From Amoebophrya sp. A120 (taxonomy: Eukaryota > Sar > Dinophyceae > Syndiniales > Amoebophryaceae), in the NCBI GenBank assembly GCA_905178155.1, contig CAJINV010000006.1, positions 3,844,130-3,908,129 of the forward strand: a stretch of DNA of 64,000 nucleotides, given 5' to 3'. Positions within the stretch are counted from its first letter, which is position 1. The number at the start of each line of letters is the position of its first letter. A program made the translations under genes and the position numbers. Positions 11,242 through 20,300 of this stretch are shown piece after piece. The notes beneath the pieces were generated by a model. It worked only from the letters and a program-made list of their open reading frames with translations. It was not told the DNA's origin and did not search any database.

Positions 11242-13313
11242 TCAAACCCAAATTTTTTCGGGTTTCAGCATCAAGGTTTCTCGGTGCGATAGTTTTACGC
11301 TGTACCGATTTTCCTCGTTCACCCCGTCTTCACTCGCTATCACCCCAAAACAACCGTTCAAAAACGGCTTCGCCTGCAGGTTCTGTATCACCACCGGCGT
11401 GCCCTTCGGCCACTTGATCTTATGCAGCGGAAAACGGAATAAACCATTGTACATACTACTACGCGTAATTTTTGCATGCTAAATTTCAATTCTTTTTCGG
11501 AGACATAAGAACTGTGACGCAAATTCAAGTAAGAAGGCGCATCTGTTGCCAGACTCAGACTGCAAAAACTACAAGTACCACGAGTAGTTGTACGACACTT
11601 TTATTTATTTCACCGGATATATTTGCGAGGGTAGCAAAAACTCCTTCGTTTTTGCTTTCACGTACCCCGTATCAAATGTAAAAATGTCTGGGTCTGGAAG
11701 AATTCAAGTTTGTCATGCTTGTCTGGCATGACTCTTAAATCTGTCATGCACGTTAACAAAGAGCCCCACTTTTCTGTCATGCAGAAACGTAGTTTGTCAT
11801 GCAGAATAGGCAACACCTAGAAGCTCAGAAACTTGTCATGTTGAGCCAGCAATTGTTGCCTCCTCATGAAATGCCACACAGCATCACAAGTTTCCAGACG
11901 CAGACATTTTTACATTTGATACCCCGTTTCCCGTTCCGCGTCGACCGGCTGCGCCACCTTATGCACTGCAAAAATGTCTGGGTCTGGAAGGTTGGAACTT
12001 GTCATGCTAAATCTGAATCGCGCAAAAATCTGTGTTGCATGATTACCAAATGCTGCCCACTTTTGATCAAGTTGAGAGGCAGTTTCTCATGCAAGATAGG
12101 CATGATAGTGATCTCACGGAATCTGTCATGCTAGGTCCTCCATTACAGATCATATGGGTCATGGAAAACCTGCATGACAAGTCGAGCAAAGTTCCAGACC
12201 CAGACATTTTTGCAATGCATACACCTCTGAGGAGTGCCACGAAAAGTGTTCGACTTTCGTGGCCGACTCAGTATAATCGGGCTCATTTGTCGGTATGGTT
12301 ACCGGAAACAAGTTCCTCCGTCTCAACGCGGTCAAAGGTTGATTTGCAGCAGCGCTGAGATTGTTCTCTTCCGTGAGCTCGATGATTTCCACTAAGACCC
12401 GAACATCCTGCCCCTTGTAGTTGTACCCTCGCACCTTGGCAAGCTTCCCGTTCAGCTCCTGCCGGGCCTCGAGGAATAAAATCTTGCAGAAAGATATCGC
12501 AAGAAAAAAGTGTTACAGTTACACATGGTGTTGCAGGCCCAGTATGACAGACAACCTCTGTCATGCCAGAAATGCTTTTGAGCCTCGTTTCATACGTGTT
12601 TTCCCTTATGATCTTTGCATTCCAAGTTCTCTTTCTCATGCGGAGAAAATTTGTGTTGCTAAAATGACAGCGAGTGTGTAACTGTAACACTTTTTTCTCG
12701 TGATAAAAGAATCCAGGGGCAGAGGGCGGGACCCGGCGAGGGCGCAGGTTTCCAGCGTGGACTGTAAGTACTTCTTGACCACTTGGTTCTCCAATTGTAA
12801 ACTCCCACCCGAGGAGTTCTGGTCCACCGACTGCGCATACCGGATCACGTCCTCCCGGAGCCCGGCTAGGCAACTCCCCGCATCATCGTAGTTGGAGATG
12901 AGATGGATGCTGGGAATCCCCTGCACGCCGTATTTGATGCACATCTGGTCGCGGAGCCCTGCCTTTGCAAAATCGACCGCGAGCCAATCGTGCGGCATTT
13001 CCTGTCCGAAATACTGCTGAAATTCCTGGTCCGATTTGTCCCGCGAAACAAACACGATCCTGACCGTGCCCGGCGGAAACTTCTGGGAGAACTGGGCGAC
13101 CAGGGGGGTAAACTGCCGGCAGGGCGGACACCAGTGGGCGGAGAAGTAGAAGATAACCACTTCCCCTTTCTTCAGCGAAACCTGGTCGGCGGTTTTGGAA
13201 ACCACTTTCCCCGCGAGCTTCTCCTGGAAGGTCAAGTGGGGAAAAAACTTGTAGATGATGTGGCTGTTGGAAGCTGCCAGGGGGTCGACCCCTTTATTTG
13301 ATGTGGAAGCCAT
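11242..13313 (-). CDS. Tryparedoxin/nucleoredoxin-like thioredoxin-fold protein
   Basis: Predicted 398-aa thiol-disulfide oxidoreductase. It starts at ATG 13313 (MASTSNKGVDP), since the codon at 13325 is GTG. A thioredoxin-fold domain covers about residues 25-175. The active site is WCPPCR at residues 61-66, with catalytic Cys62 and Cys65. WCPPC is the signature of tryparedoxins and nucleoredoxins rather than classical thioredoxin (WCGPC). A GIPS segment supplies the usual cis-proline. After the domain come two short segments with an L-N-G core (ARQELNGKLAKV and AKPFLNGCFGVI), a pattern I associate with small SH3-like modules. Exons: 13313-12706, 12494-12222, 11959-11922, 11669-11614 and 11478-11242. 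The last exon depends on a GT-AG intron; without it the protein would end at a TAA near 11607. The four-intron model gives exactly 399 codons. Its substrate is unknown. The 5' end of this gene is repeated three more times upstream. Confidence 0.8.
11479..11613 (-). other. Possible GT-AG intron, 135 nt
   Basis: Donor CCG|GTGAAATAA and acceptor GAAATTTAG|CATGCA join PSQIYP to the last exon of the tryparedoxin-like gene in phase 0. If not spliced, translation stops two codons into the intron. Confidence 0.5.
11670..11921. mobile_element. Introner family A, 252 bp
   Basis: Flanking repeat CCCCG. Begins TATCAAATGTAAAAATGTCT and ends ACATTTTTACATTTGATA. Joins ERETG to YVKAKT. Confidence 0.95.
11960..12221. 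mobile_element. Introner family A, 262 bp
   Basis: Flanking repeat CACCT. Begins TATGCACTGCAAAAATGTCT. Only 38 bp of exon separates it from the neighbouring introner. Confidence 0.95.
12495..12705. mobile_element. Introner family E, 211 bp
   Basis: Flanking repeat AAAGA. Begins TATCGCAAGAAAAAAGTGTT and ends CACTTTTTTCTCGTGATA. Joins PLDSF to CKILFLEAR. Confidence 0.95.
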
Positions 13314-13333
13314 CTTGGGCTTCACTTTAGTAC

Positions 13334-13443
13334 TGTACTACACTACGAATCCAAATTTGTCATGCAAAACAGCCAACACTTGTGGACGTGTCTAGCCGAT
13401 TCCCCATCTTGACTATGGTGTGGGTACGTTTTTACTCAGAATA
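13334..13443. mobile_element. Family C introner, right-half fragment
   Basis: Nearly identical to 2738-2847 but lacks the left half. It ends GTTTTTACTCAGAATA just upstream of the tryparedoxin-like gene. Confidence 0.8.
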
Positions 13444-13661
13444 TTTCATTATGTTTGCTCGTAAGTCCTAGGAATGCGTCTTTGCACCATAGACTGATAA
13501 GATCATAACATATGCGTACTCATCACCAACATGTCATGCGCAGCAACGAGAAGAAGTGGAACATTTGTGTCCCTGTCCTGCTGTACTGTTTCATCGTATA
13601 GAAAAACTTACTTAAGTACCCCATGCTGCTCTTAAAAGCCAGCTTCTGCTTTGCATATGGC

Positions 13662-13764
13662 CAACTTAGAGCACACAGTTTGCCATGCTAAACAGGATTG
13701 AAGGGAAGCTTTGTCATGCATCAACGGCATTTGTACGTGTACGGGTGGAAATTAAATGTGGATA
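13662..13764. mobile_element. Family G introner, right-end fragment
   Basis: Lacks the TATGCAATAC end. Ends GGAAATTAAATGTGGATA and continues into GCTTCAG exactly as at 2465. Confidence 0.8.
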
Positions 13765-13897
13765 GCTTCAGAAAGGGTTGCATTAGGCTCAAGTGCGTGC
13801 GAAATTTCGTCTGAATGCACTTCACATGCTCGAAAAACCGCTTCAGGCCCTTTTGAAGAGAAACCGGAATCTTGAAGAGAAACCGGAACACCTTCGT

Positions 13898-14229
13898 TAT
13901 CAAAATGAAAAATCCCCCCACCCCATACTCAAACTAGAAACTTGTGATGCAGATTTGTGGTCACAAATCAGCTTTGTCATGCTAGAAGGGAAAAGATGCG
14001 AGCTGTAGTGCTGGTTGGCGTGGGAATAAACCTTCGCATCTTCAGCATGACAGGGGGCAGCTGGAAGTGGGAAACAGCATGAAAAATTGCCTGCAAACGA
14101 GGCCACAGCTGCGTCGGTCTCTTGGCCTTCTAGCATTACAAGTCGATTTGTGAGTGTACAACTCAAACACAGCATCACAAATTTCGTTTTCGATATGGGG
14201 ACGAGGGGGGATTTATTTTCCTTTTGATA
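13898..14229. mobile_element. Introner family D, 332 bp, in the pseudogene copy
   Basis: Flanking repeat TTCGT. Begins TATCAAAATGAAAAATCCCC and ends GGATTTATTTTCCTTTTGATA. The matching site in the intact gene (around 6762-6780) is empty. Confidence 0.93.
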
Positions 14230-14547
14230 TTCGTCCCGCGCACTGCACGCTTCAATTTGTGGAGAAACCGAAACACCCGAACCATGGCGCACCACCGGCC
14301 TTCGTTGTACCGCTTGCGCGCGTCGAGAGAATTGCTCAGCAGCAGACGGTGCATGATAGCTGGAGTGGGAAAATTTATGAAGTTAGAACTTGTCATTGTG
14401 AAATTTGTACGCTGGTTTTGCTTTTGGAACGGAAAAAAAGCAAAGATCTTTGGGCGGGAGCCGAACTGCTTCAGATTTCTCGGCAGCTTCGTCTGGCTGT
14501 GTTGTGTCCCGAGATCTGGGAAAGTTTCCAAATTTCGGATGTGGAAA

Positions 14548-14592
14548 GGGGTCGACCCCTTTATTTGATGTGGAAGCCATCTTGGTCTTCAT
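14548..14592 (-). pseudogene. Second copy of the tryparedoxin-like gene 5' end
   Basis: Encodes MKTKMASTSNKGVDP, then diverges abruptly into unrelated sequence. Same orientation as the intact gene. Confidence 0.8.
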
Positions 14593-14608
14593 TTAGCAGT
14601 GCCTCCGT

Positions 14609-14758
14609 TATGCACTGCAAAAGCATCGTACTAGTGTAAATTGCATTACAAATTTTGCCAGCATGAGAAATAAAATTTGTCATGCGGATTTACATTAAGA
14701 AAAAAATTTGTAATGCATGACTGCAATTACTACGAGTACGATACTTTTGCAGAGGATA
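14609..14758. mobile_element. Introner family B, 150 bp
   Basis: Flanking repeat TCCGT. Begins TATGCACTGCAAAAGCATCG and ends ACGATACTTTTGCAGAGGATA. Confidence 0.93.
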
Positions 14759-14803
14759 TCCGTTTATCATCGACAAACCGACGTCTTCTTCCGCGTGGGA
14801 TGC

Positions 14804-15019
14804 TATGACAGTGCACAACTTTCCCTCCCTCTCATTTGTCAAGCATGAACAGCAATACAAGCATCAACAAGAGTGCCGGTTTTGCATGACAAATTTGCAG
14901 CACATGAGTGTCCTTAGGCTACCACAACTTGCCATGTAAACGCTGCCAAGAGGCAAAGGGTGGATTGGGTATTTTGCATGACAAATGAGGGAATGAAGGG
15001 TGAGTTGTGTACTGTCCTA
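14804..15019. mobile_element. Introner family F, 216 bp
   Basis: Flanking repeat GATGC. Begins TATGACAGTGCACAACTTTC and ends GTTGTGTACTGTCCTA. Close relative of 1-186. Confidence 0.93.
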
Positions 15020-15094
15020 GATGCTTCCGCAGAGTCACTCTCCCGCAACACCAACTCGTCCTTTATCAGCTCCTTTTTCCCCTCATTCGCGTGG

Positions 15095-15372
15095 TATGGT
15101 GAGTAAAAAGGTCCCCACACGACCAGAGTCAACATGGGAAATCTGCTAGACAAATCAGCAGGCTTTGGCTGTTGCGCATGACAGATTTGGGCTCGCAAGG
15201 TAGTCCGATGCTTAGCTAGTGCAGCAGCATCACAGACCTAGCACATTATGCGGATTTGAGCATCAGAAATCTCAATCATGGGTCTCCGCATGAGAAACAT
15301 TAACATTTCCAGCAGCATGCAGATTTGCATTACAACTCTGGGAGGGTCGTGGGGACGTTTTTACAAATGATA
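15095..15372. mobile_element. Introner family C, 278 bp
   Basis: Flanking repeat CGTGG. Begins TATGGTGAGTAAAAAGGTCC and ends GACGTTTTTACAAATGATA. Confidence 0.92.
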
Positions 15373-15439
15373 CGTGGTTTTCCTTCTTCACCCACAAATT
15401 CTTCTTCTTCAATTCCTCCTCCAACTCCCGGCGCACCAA

Positions 15440-15613
15440 TATGGAATGCAAATCTGTCTGACTCTGGGTCTGGAAATTTGTGATGCTAAAATGTGCATGA
15501 CGAAAACACCCCCTCATGCAGGAAAGCATGACAAGGTTGCAGAGCACTTCCTCATACGCGCTCCGCATGAGAAACTGCGTTTTTGTATGACAAGAGAGGC
15601 CTCGACTTTTGTG
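15440..15613. mobile_element. Truncated family A introner
   Basis: Left terminus TATGGAATGCAAATCTGTCT. The right terminus is missing, and the sequence passes directly into a tryparedoxin 5'-end copy. Confidence 0.8.
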
Positions 15614-15675
15614 GGTCGACCCCTTTATTTGATGTGGAAGCCATCTTGGTCTTCCCTTTAGTACTGTTGATCTTA
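15614..15675 (-). pseudogene. Third copy of the tryparedoxin-like gene 5' end
   Basis: Encodes MASTSNKGVDP with about 25 bp of shared upstream sequence (GATCAACAGTACTAAAG), then breaks into the truncated introner. Confidence 0.8.
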
Positions 15676-15732
15676 GGAACAGCAAAAAATCTTCGGCTTG
15701 AAGTATTACTTCAAAATGTCCGCTTAGGTCCT

Positions 15733-15778
15733 CAGGGGACCTTCGACCCACCCAGGTGGGTGGGCCTTAGGTCCCCTG
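15733..15778. repeat. Nested palindrome
   Basis: Outer arms CAGGGGACCT / AGGTCCCCTG enclose a second palindrome, CCCACCCAGGTGGGTGGG. Lies in a 300-bp stretch (15680-16049) with no recognisable gene. Confidence 0.75.
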
Positions 15779-16049
15779 CCCTAAAAATTATTACAAGATA
15801 ACAAGGAGCCTAGACGCTCTGGTGGTGTCGGCCTACTGTTACACCACACGGCGCAACCCCCGGCGAATCACGACCGGAATAAGCGCACCGATACCGATAC
15901 CAGCTAGCTCGGGCGTCTGCGCCCAACCAAAAAAGAAAGGTCATGAGTTCGGCTCTTCATGGAAAAAGGGGCGACGCCTCCCACCCCTTGGTCTGCCCCC
16001 GGTGGCGCGAGCTTTTAGCCCGAGCTTCCAACAACTAAGAAAAAAGTGA

Positions 16050-16082
16050 AGCTTCCAGACCCAGACATTTTTACATTTGATA
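16050..16082. mobile_element. Family A introner, right-end fragment
   Basis: CTTCCAGACCCAGACATTTT through CATTTGATA, abutting the S1P-lyase fragment. Confidence 0.8.
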
Positions 16083-16218
16083 GTAAATTCCTCCCGTCCA
16101 ATCCGGCACCGCCGTGAATTGGAAGGAGCGGTAAAAGGAATTTCGGTACAGTATCACAGACGCACCTTTCGCGCAAAACCCGTACTTATGCGTATCGACG
16201 GAGATGGACGTGCAGCCG
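16083..16218 (-). pseudogene. S1P-lyase exon fragment lacking one introner
   Basis: Encodes [11 protein letters not shown] through VPDWTGGIY, matching two adjacent exons of the real gene (18991-18932 and 18661-18577) fused without the intervening family A introner. It carries the PLP-lysine segment but is cut at both ends by introner sequence. Confidence 0.9.
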
Positions 16219-16328
16219 TATCCTGGGCAAAAGTACTATCGCTGCACTCGAAGTACCTCTAATCGCAGACATGCAAGACAAATTTCTTTTGCAAGGTAAA
16301 GCACCATGACAAATTCCATTTGTCATGC
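16219..16328. mobile_element. Truncated family B introner
   Basis: Begins TATCCTGGGCAAAAGTACTA, at the same exon position as the introner at 18992. Cut off at the tryparedoxin 5'-end copy. Confidence 0.8.
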
Positions 16329-16570
16329 TCATGCTGAGACCCCTTTATTTGATGTGGAAGCCATCTTGGTCTTCACTTTAGAATATCACAGGAAAAAGTG
16401 TTAACGTTAACGGTTTTCACAGATTGCATTCATGCATCACAAATGTAGCCCAATATGCATGCTATGCATGACAAATTCTGACACGTCTTGTGATGCATTT
16501 CTGCATCACAAATTCCGTTAACGTTAACACTTTTTCTTGTGATATAGAAGTACTGTTGATCTTACAAACA
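16329..16570 (-). pseudogene. Fourth copy of the tryparedoxin-like gene 5' end, split by an introner
   Basis: Encodes MASTSNKGV. The upstream sequence GATCAACAGTACTTCTA is interrupted by the element at 16384-16544. Confidence 0.8.
16384..16544. mobile_element. Short introner, family E variant, 161 bp
   Basis: Flanking repeat TAGAA. Begins TATCACAGGAAAAAGTGTTA and ends ACACTTTTTCTTGTGATA, with GTTAACGTTAAC palindromes at both ends. Confidence 0.92.
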
Positions 16571-17394
16571 GATAAAAAAAAAAACAGCTTGAAGTAATAT
16601 AAACAAGCGTTGAAAGTCAAATGATCAGTCTACTAGGTGCTAGGGATGAGAGGAGAAAGCGAGCTCCACATAAGTGTGCCGTTGATCTCGAGGGGCTAAA
16701 AGTGATGCTGTATTGCAGCGGCAACCTAGTACAGAAAGCTAGCGCCGTGCGGGTTCTACAAACCAAAGAACGGAATTGCGGCGTCTTCTCGTCGTGCCTG
16801 GTTAAAAACAAAATCTAAATGGAAAGAAAACGAAAAAGTATACCGAGCAAAAAATGATTTTCATAGGCTTTTGAGGTCGTGGTCCTGCAATGTCAGGTGC
16901 AGCAGATGCAGAAGCAGATGTAAACATCAAGGCAAATAAGGGCAAAAGATGGCTCTCAGCATGTTGAACGTCTACGTCAAGGTCAACATTCTAAGTACAA
17001 ACGTAAAAATAACAATTGTACTGGATCGCTAGACAAATTCGGACCCGGGAGCCGAAGCGTCATCTTCATGTTGATATCCTTTTCATCTCCTCACTGATCG
17101 AATGATGAAAAAGAACTATGTGCAAGATCATTGAGTACTAGTAGAAGAACATACGTCAGCTCTTGCATTCCGATTGCTGCGCAGGTGTAAGAGCAACTAC
17201 GTGTGCGAAAGAGTTCTTGGCTCTCATCTTCATTTGCACCAGCTCTAGCCGGACACCTGGTAATCACGTGGACATCAATAATTCTTGCCACCTTTACCTA
17301 CATCTTTGTTGTTCTTGTTCACAATCTTCGTGACTAGTAACACCAATCCCCGAAAAAACTCGACGTTCTCGCTTTATCAATCGATGTTTTCATA
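16571..17394. other. Intergenic, no gene seen
   Basis: Region 3' of the S1P-lyase gene. Short frames on both strands have no coherent composition, and no introner is present. Confidence 0.5.
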
Positions 17395-20300
17395 TCACTC
17401 TGCCGTTGCCGCCGGACTTCTTTGTTCTGCCGGCGTGGTTCCTGTGGTGGTGGAGGAATTATCGCCTGATGAACCACCGCCACAGATTTCGGACGAAGTA
17501 GAAGTAGAAGTAGATGGAGACGTCACTGTTTTCTGCACCTTGTAACACGAATCCAGGTACACCTTGGTCAGGTCTCCCGCGAGCGAATTTGGGATACTGG
17601 CCGCCATTCCGTAGACGCCGGCCGCGGCTTTCTTGTTCCACGCTGGATCTGCAAGACAAATCTCCACCGACTTTTCCAAATCCGCAACGAACCGACTCTC
17701 GCTCTCCTTGGTTGTTTCGTCCAGCACATAATCGGCCACCGCCACCGGGAGCGTGACACACAGGTGAATGCTTGGTGGGTTTTGCAAGGAGTTCAAGTTC
17801 CAGTCGAATTTCTCCCGCATTATGCTCGCAATCGCGTAGATGTTCACTTCTTTCGGTTTTCTCGACGCCAGACACACGACGGAGGTGTCGCACTTCCCTA
17901 GCTGTTGCAGGTACTGGCAAATCAAAGGCCGTCGTGGTGGTGGTGGTCCTGGTTCATCTTCTGCTGGTGTACTAGTGGTTTTTGTTGCAGCAGCTTCCTG
18001 TATCTCCGCCTCGATCCTGCGTTATGCATTGCAAATATGTTGTCTGGGTCTAGAAAAGTGCAGGTGAAGTTTGTAATGCAAATTTTGCACGACCCAGAGT
18101 GTCTGTTATGCAAGACCCAGCATCACAGGTCGCGCTTTGACAGCCTCGCGATGTTGCCTACTCTGCATGAGAAATCCGCTCTGAACATGGCCAAAAATAG
18201 ACAGCTTTTGCTGTTCATGCAATACAGATTTTTGTGGGCTCTGAAATGCGCATCACAAGATTCAACCTGCCAGTCCCAGACATGTTTTTTGCACTGCATA
18301 TGCGTGCGCAGGCGACAATTTTTCCCGTGCACTCCACATATCCGTCTCTTCCAAACGAAACCAAAGCGGCGTAAGTGGTCGCCGCAATGCCGCCGTTCTA
18401 TGAACTGCAAAAGTATCGTACTCGTAATCGTATAAATGCATGACAAATTCCCTCAGCATGAGAAATAAAATTTGTAATGCGGACTTACCTTGAGAAAAAA
18501 AATTGCAATGCATGATTGCAATACGAGTGCGATACTTTTGCACAGGATACGTTCCGGCTCCCGGCGATGGTGGGGGTCGCGTAAATTCCTCCCGTCCAAT
18601 CCGGCACGGCCGTAAACTGGAAGGAGCGGTAAAAGGAATTTCGGTACAGTATCACGGACGCTATCAAAAGTAAAAATGTCTGGGTCTGGAAGATTTCTAG
18701 ACTTGTCATGCAGGTTTTGCATGAGTCTTGATGTCTGTGATGCGTGCCCGAGCATCACAGATTTTTTGAGGGTTTGAGGGCTTCTTGATGCCTATTCCGC
18801 ATGACAAATGCCATCTCCGCGTAGCAAAAATCACATTCCCTTTGCCGCTCATGCAATACAGATTTTTTTGCAATCCAAATGCAGCATCACAAGTTCCAAT
18901 CTTCCAGACCCAGACATTTGTACATTTGATAGACGCACCTTTCGCGCAAAACCCGTACTTATGCGTGTCGACGGAGATGGAGGTGCAGCCTTATCCTGTG
19001 CAAAACTAGTCGCTGCACTCGAAGTACTTCTTATCGCAGTCATGCAAGACAAATTTCTTTTGCAAGGTAAATCACCATGACAAATTCCATTTGTCATGCT
19101 GAGTCAATTTGCAATGCAATCTGTTACTACTAGAAGTACGTGCGCGATAGTGCTTTTGAAGTTCATAAGCCGCGCAACTCGGCAAAAGTGAAGGGTTGAC
19201 TGGTCTTGCCTAATCCGGCCAGCTCGATGAAAGGGAGTAAAAACCCGCCCAGACATATCACAGGAAAAAAGTGTTACAGTTGCACACTTGTTGAAGTTTC
19301 TGCATCACAAAGTTGCTCGACATGGCAAAGAAAACCTGTACCTGTGATGCGCAGACTACAATGGAAAACACGAACGAAATGAGGCTGGCATGCATTTCCT
19401 GCATGACAGAGGGTGTCTGTCTTGCTTGTCTTCCATTAGAGTGTGTAAACTGGAAAACACTTTTTTCTCGGGATAAGACACGCGTCCACGTGAAAGGGAA
19501 TTTTGTTCGGCACGGCAATCTCGTCACTGATGCTCAACAACGGATCCATGGCTCCGTTCGGGTAGTTCGGGGCGGAGTTTCACATGCAAATATGTCTGGG
19601 TCCGGGAGAATGCAGATATTTGTCCTGCTCCTGCTGTTTTTGCATGACACAGAAGGGCTGGCATGGAAGCCCTAGCATCACAGGTTGCGAACAACAGGCA
19701 TCCCAATGCCTAATCCGCATGACAAATCACCTCTTTCTGCATGACAAGAAGTCGTAGTCGAGCCTTTTGCTGGCCATGCATGACAGATCTTGGCATGATG
19801 TAGAAATTCGCATCACAAATTCGAACTCTTCCAGTTCACCCAGATATAAAATGCATTTGATACGGAGCCCACAACCGCGACTGTGTCCTCGTCGACCAAT
19901 TTCTTCATTTCCGCGACGTTGACGCCTCCCGGAACTACTTTTCTGCAGCTCCCGGTCGAATCTACTACGTCTGCTTGTTCGCCAGCAGTAGCACCTCCCG
20001 CAACGATTCCGCACTTTCTTAACTTGATGCCGAAATACAGGGCCGCTTTGTCGAAGGCAGCGTGGGCGGTGTATGCATTGCAAATATGTCTGGGTCCTCT
20101 GGCAGGATGCGAACTTGTCATGCACATTTTGCAGGACCCGTGACGTCTGTGATGCTGGTGCTAGTGTCACAATCTTTATTTTGAGAGTGTCTTGATGCTA
20201 CTTCTATACGCATGAGAAATGCCCTCATCTCCGCGTGCCAAGAACTACTGGATTCCTCTTGCTGCTCATGCAAGAACACAGATACTTTCAGAATCCGCAG

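Larger units (their letters stand above)
13444..14547 (-). pseudogene. Degenerate collinear copy of the 5'-region gene
   Basis: Segments match the gene at 1-9 kb in the same order: 14370-14230 with 6890-6770 (MHRLLL, RWCAMVRVFRF), 13897-13858 with 6765-6735, 13857-13765 with 2550-2466 (GLKRFFEHVKC), and 13661-13444 with 1880-1677. Several exons are missing, a 15-bp CCGGTTTCTCTTCAA stretch is doubled, and introners are partial, so no full product is possible. Bases 14371-14547 include intron-like and unassigned sequence. Probably a remnant of a tandem block duplication. Confidence 0.75.
14759..15439 (-). pseudogene. Fragments resembling the 3' part of the 5'-region gene
   Basis: Bases 15020-15094 encode NEGKKELIKDELVLRESDSA, as at 187-260. 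Bases 15373-15439 (LVRRELEEELKKKNLW) and 14759-14803 (AEEDVGLSMING) are further exon-like pieces with no counterpart inside the window; they may match exons left of base 1. Introners of families F and C lie between them. Confidence 0.65.
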
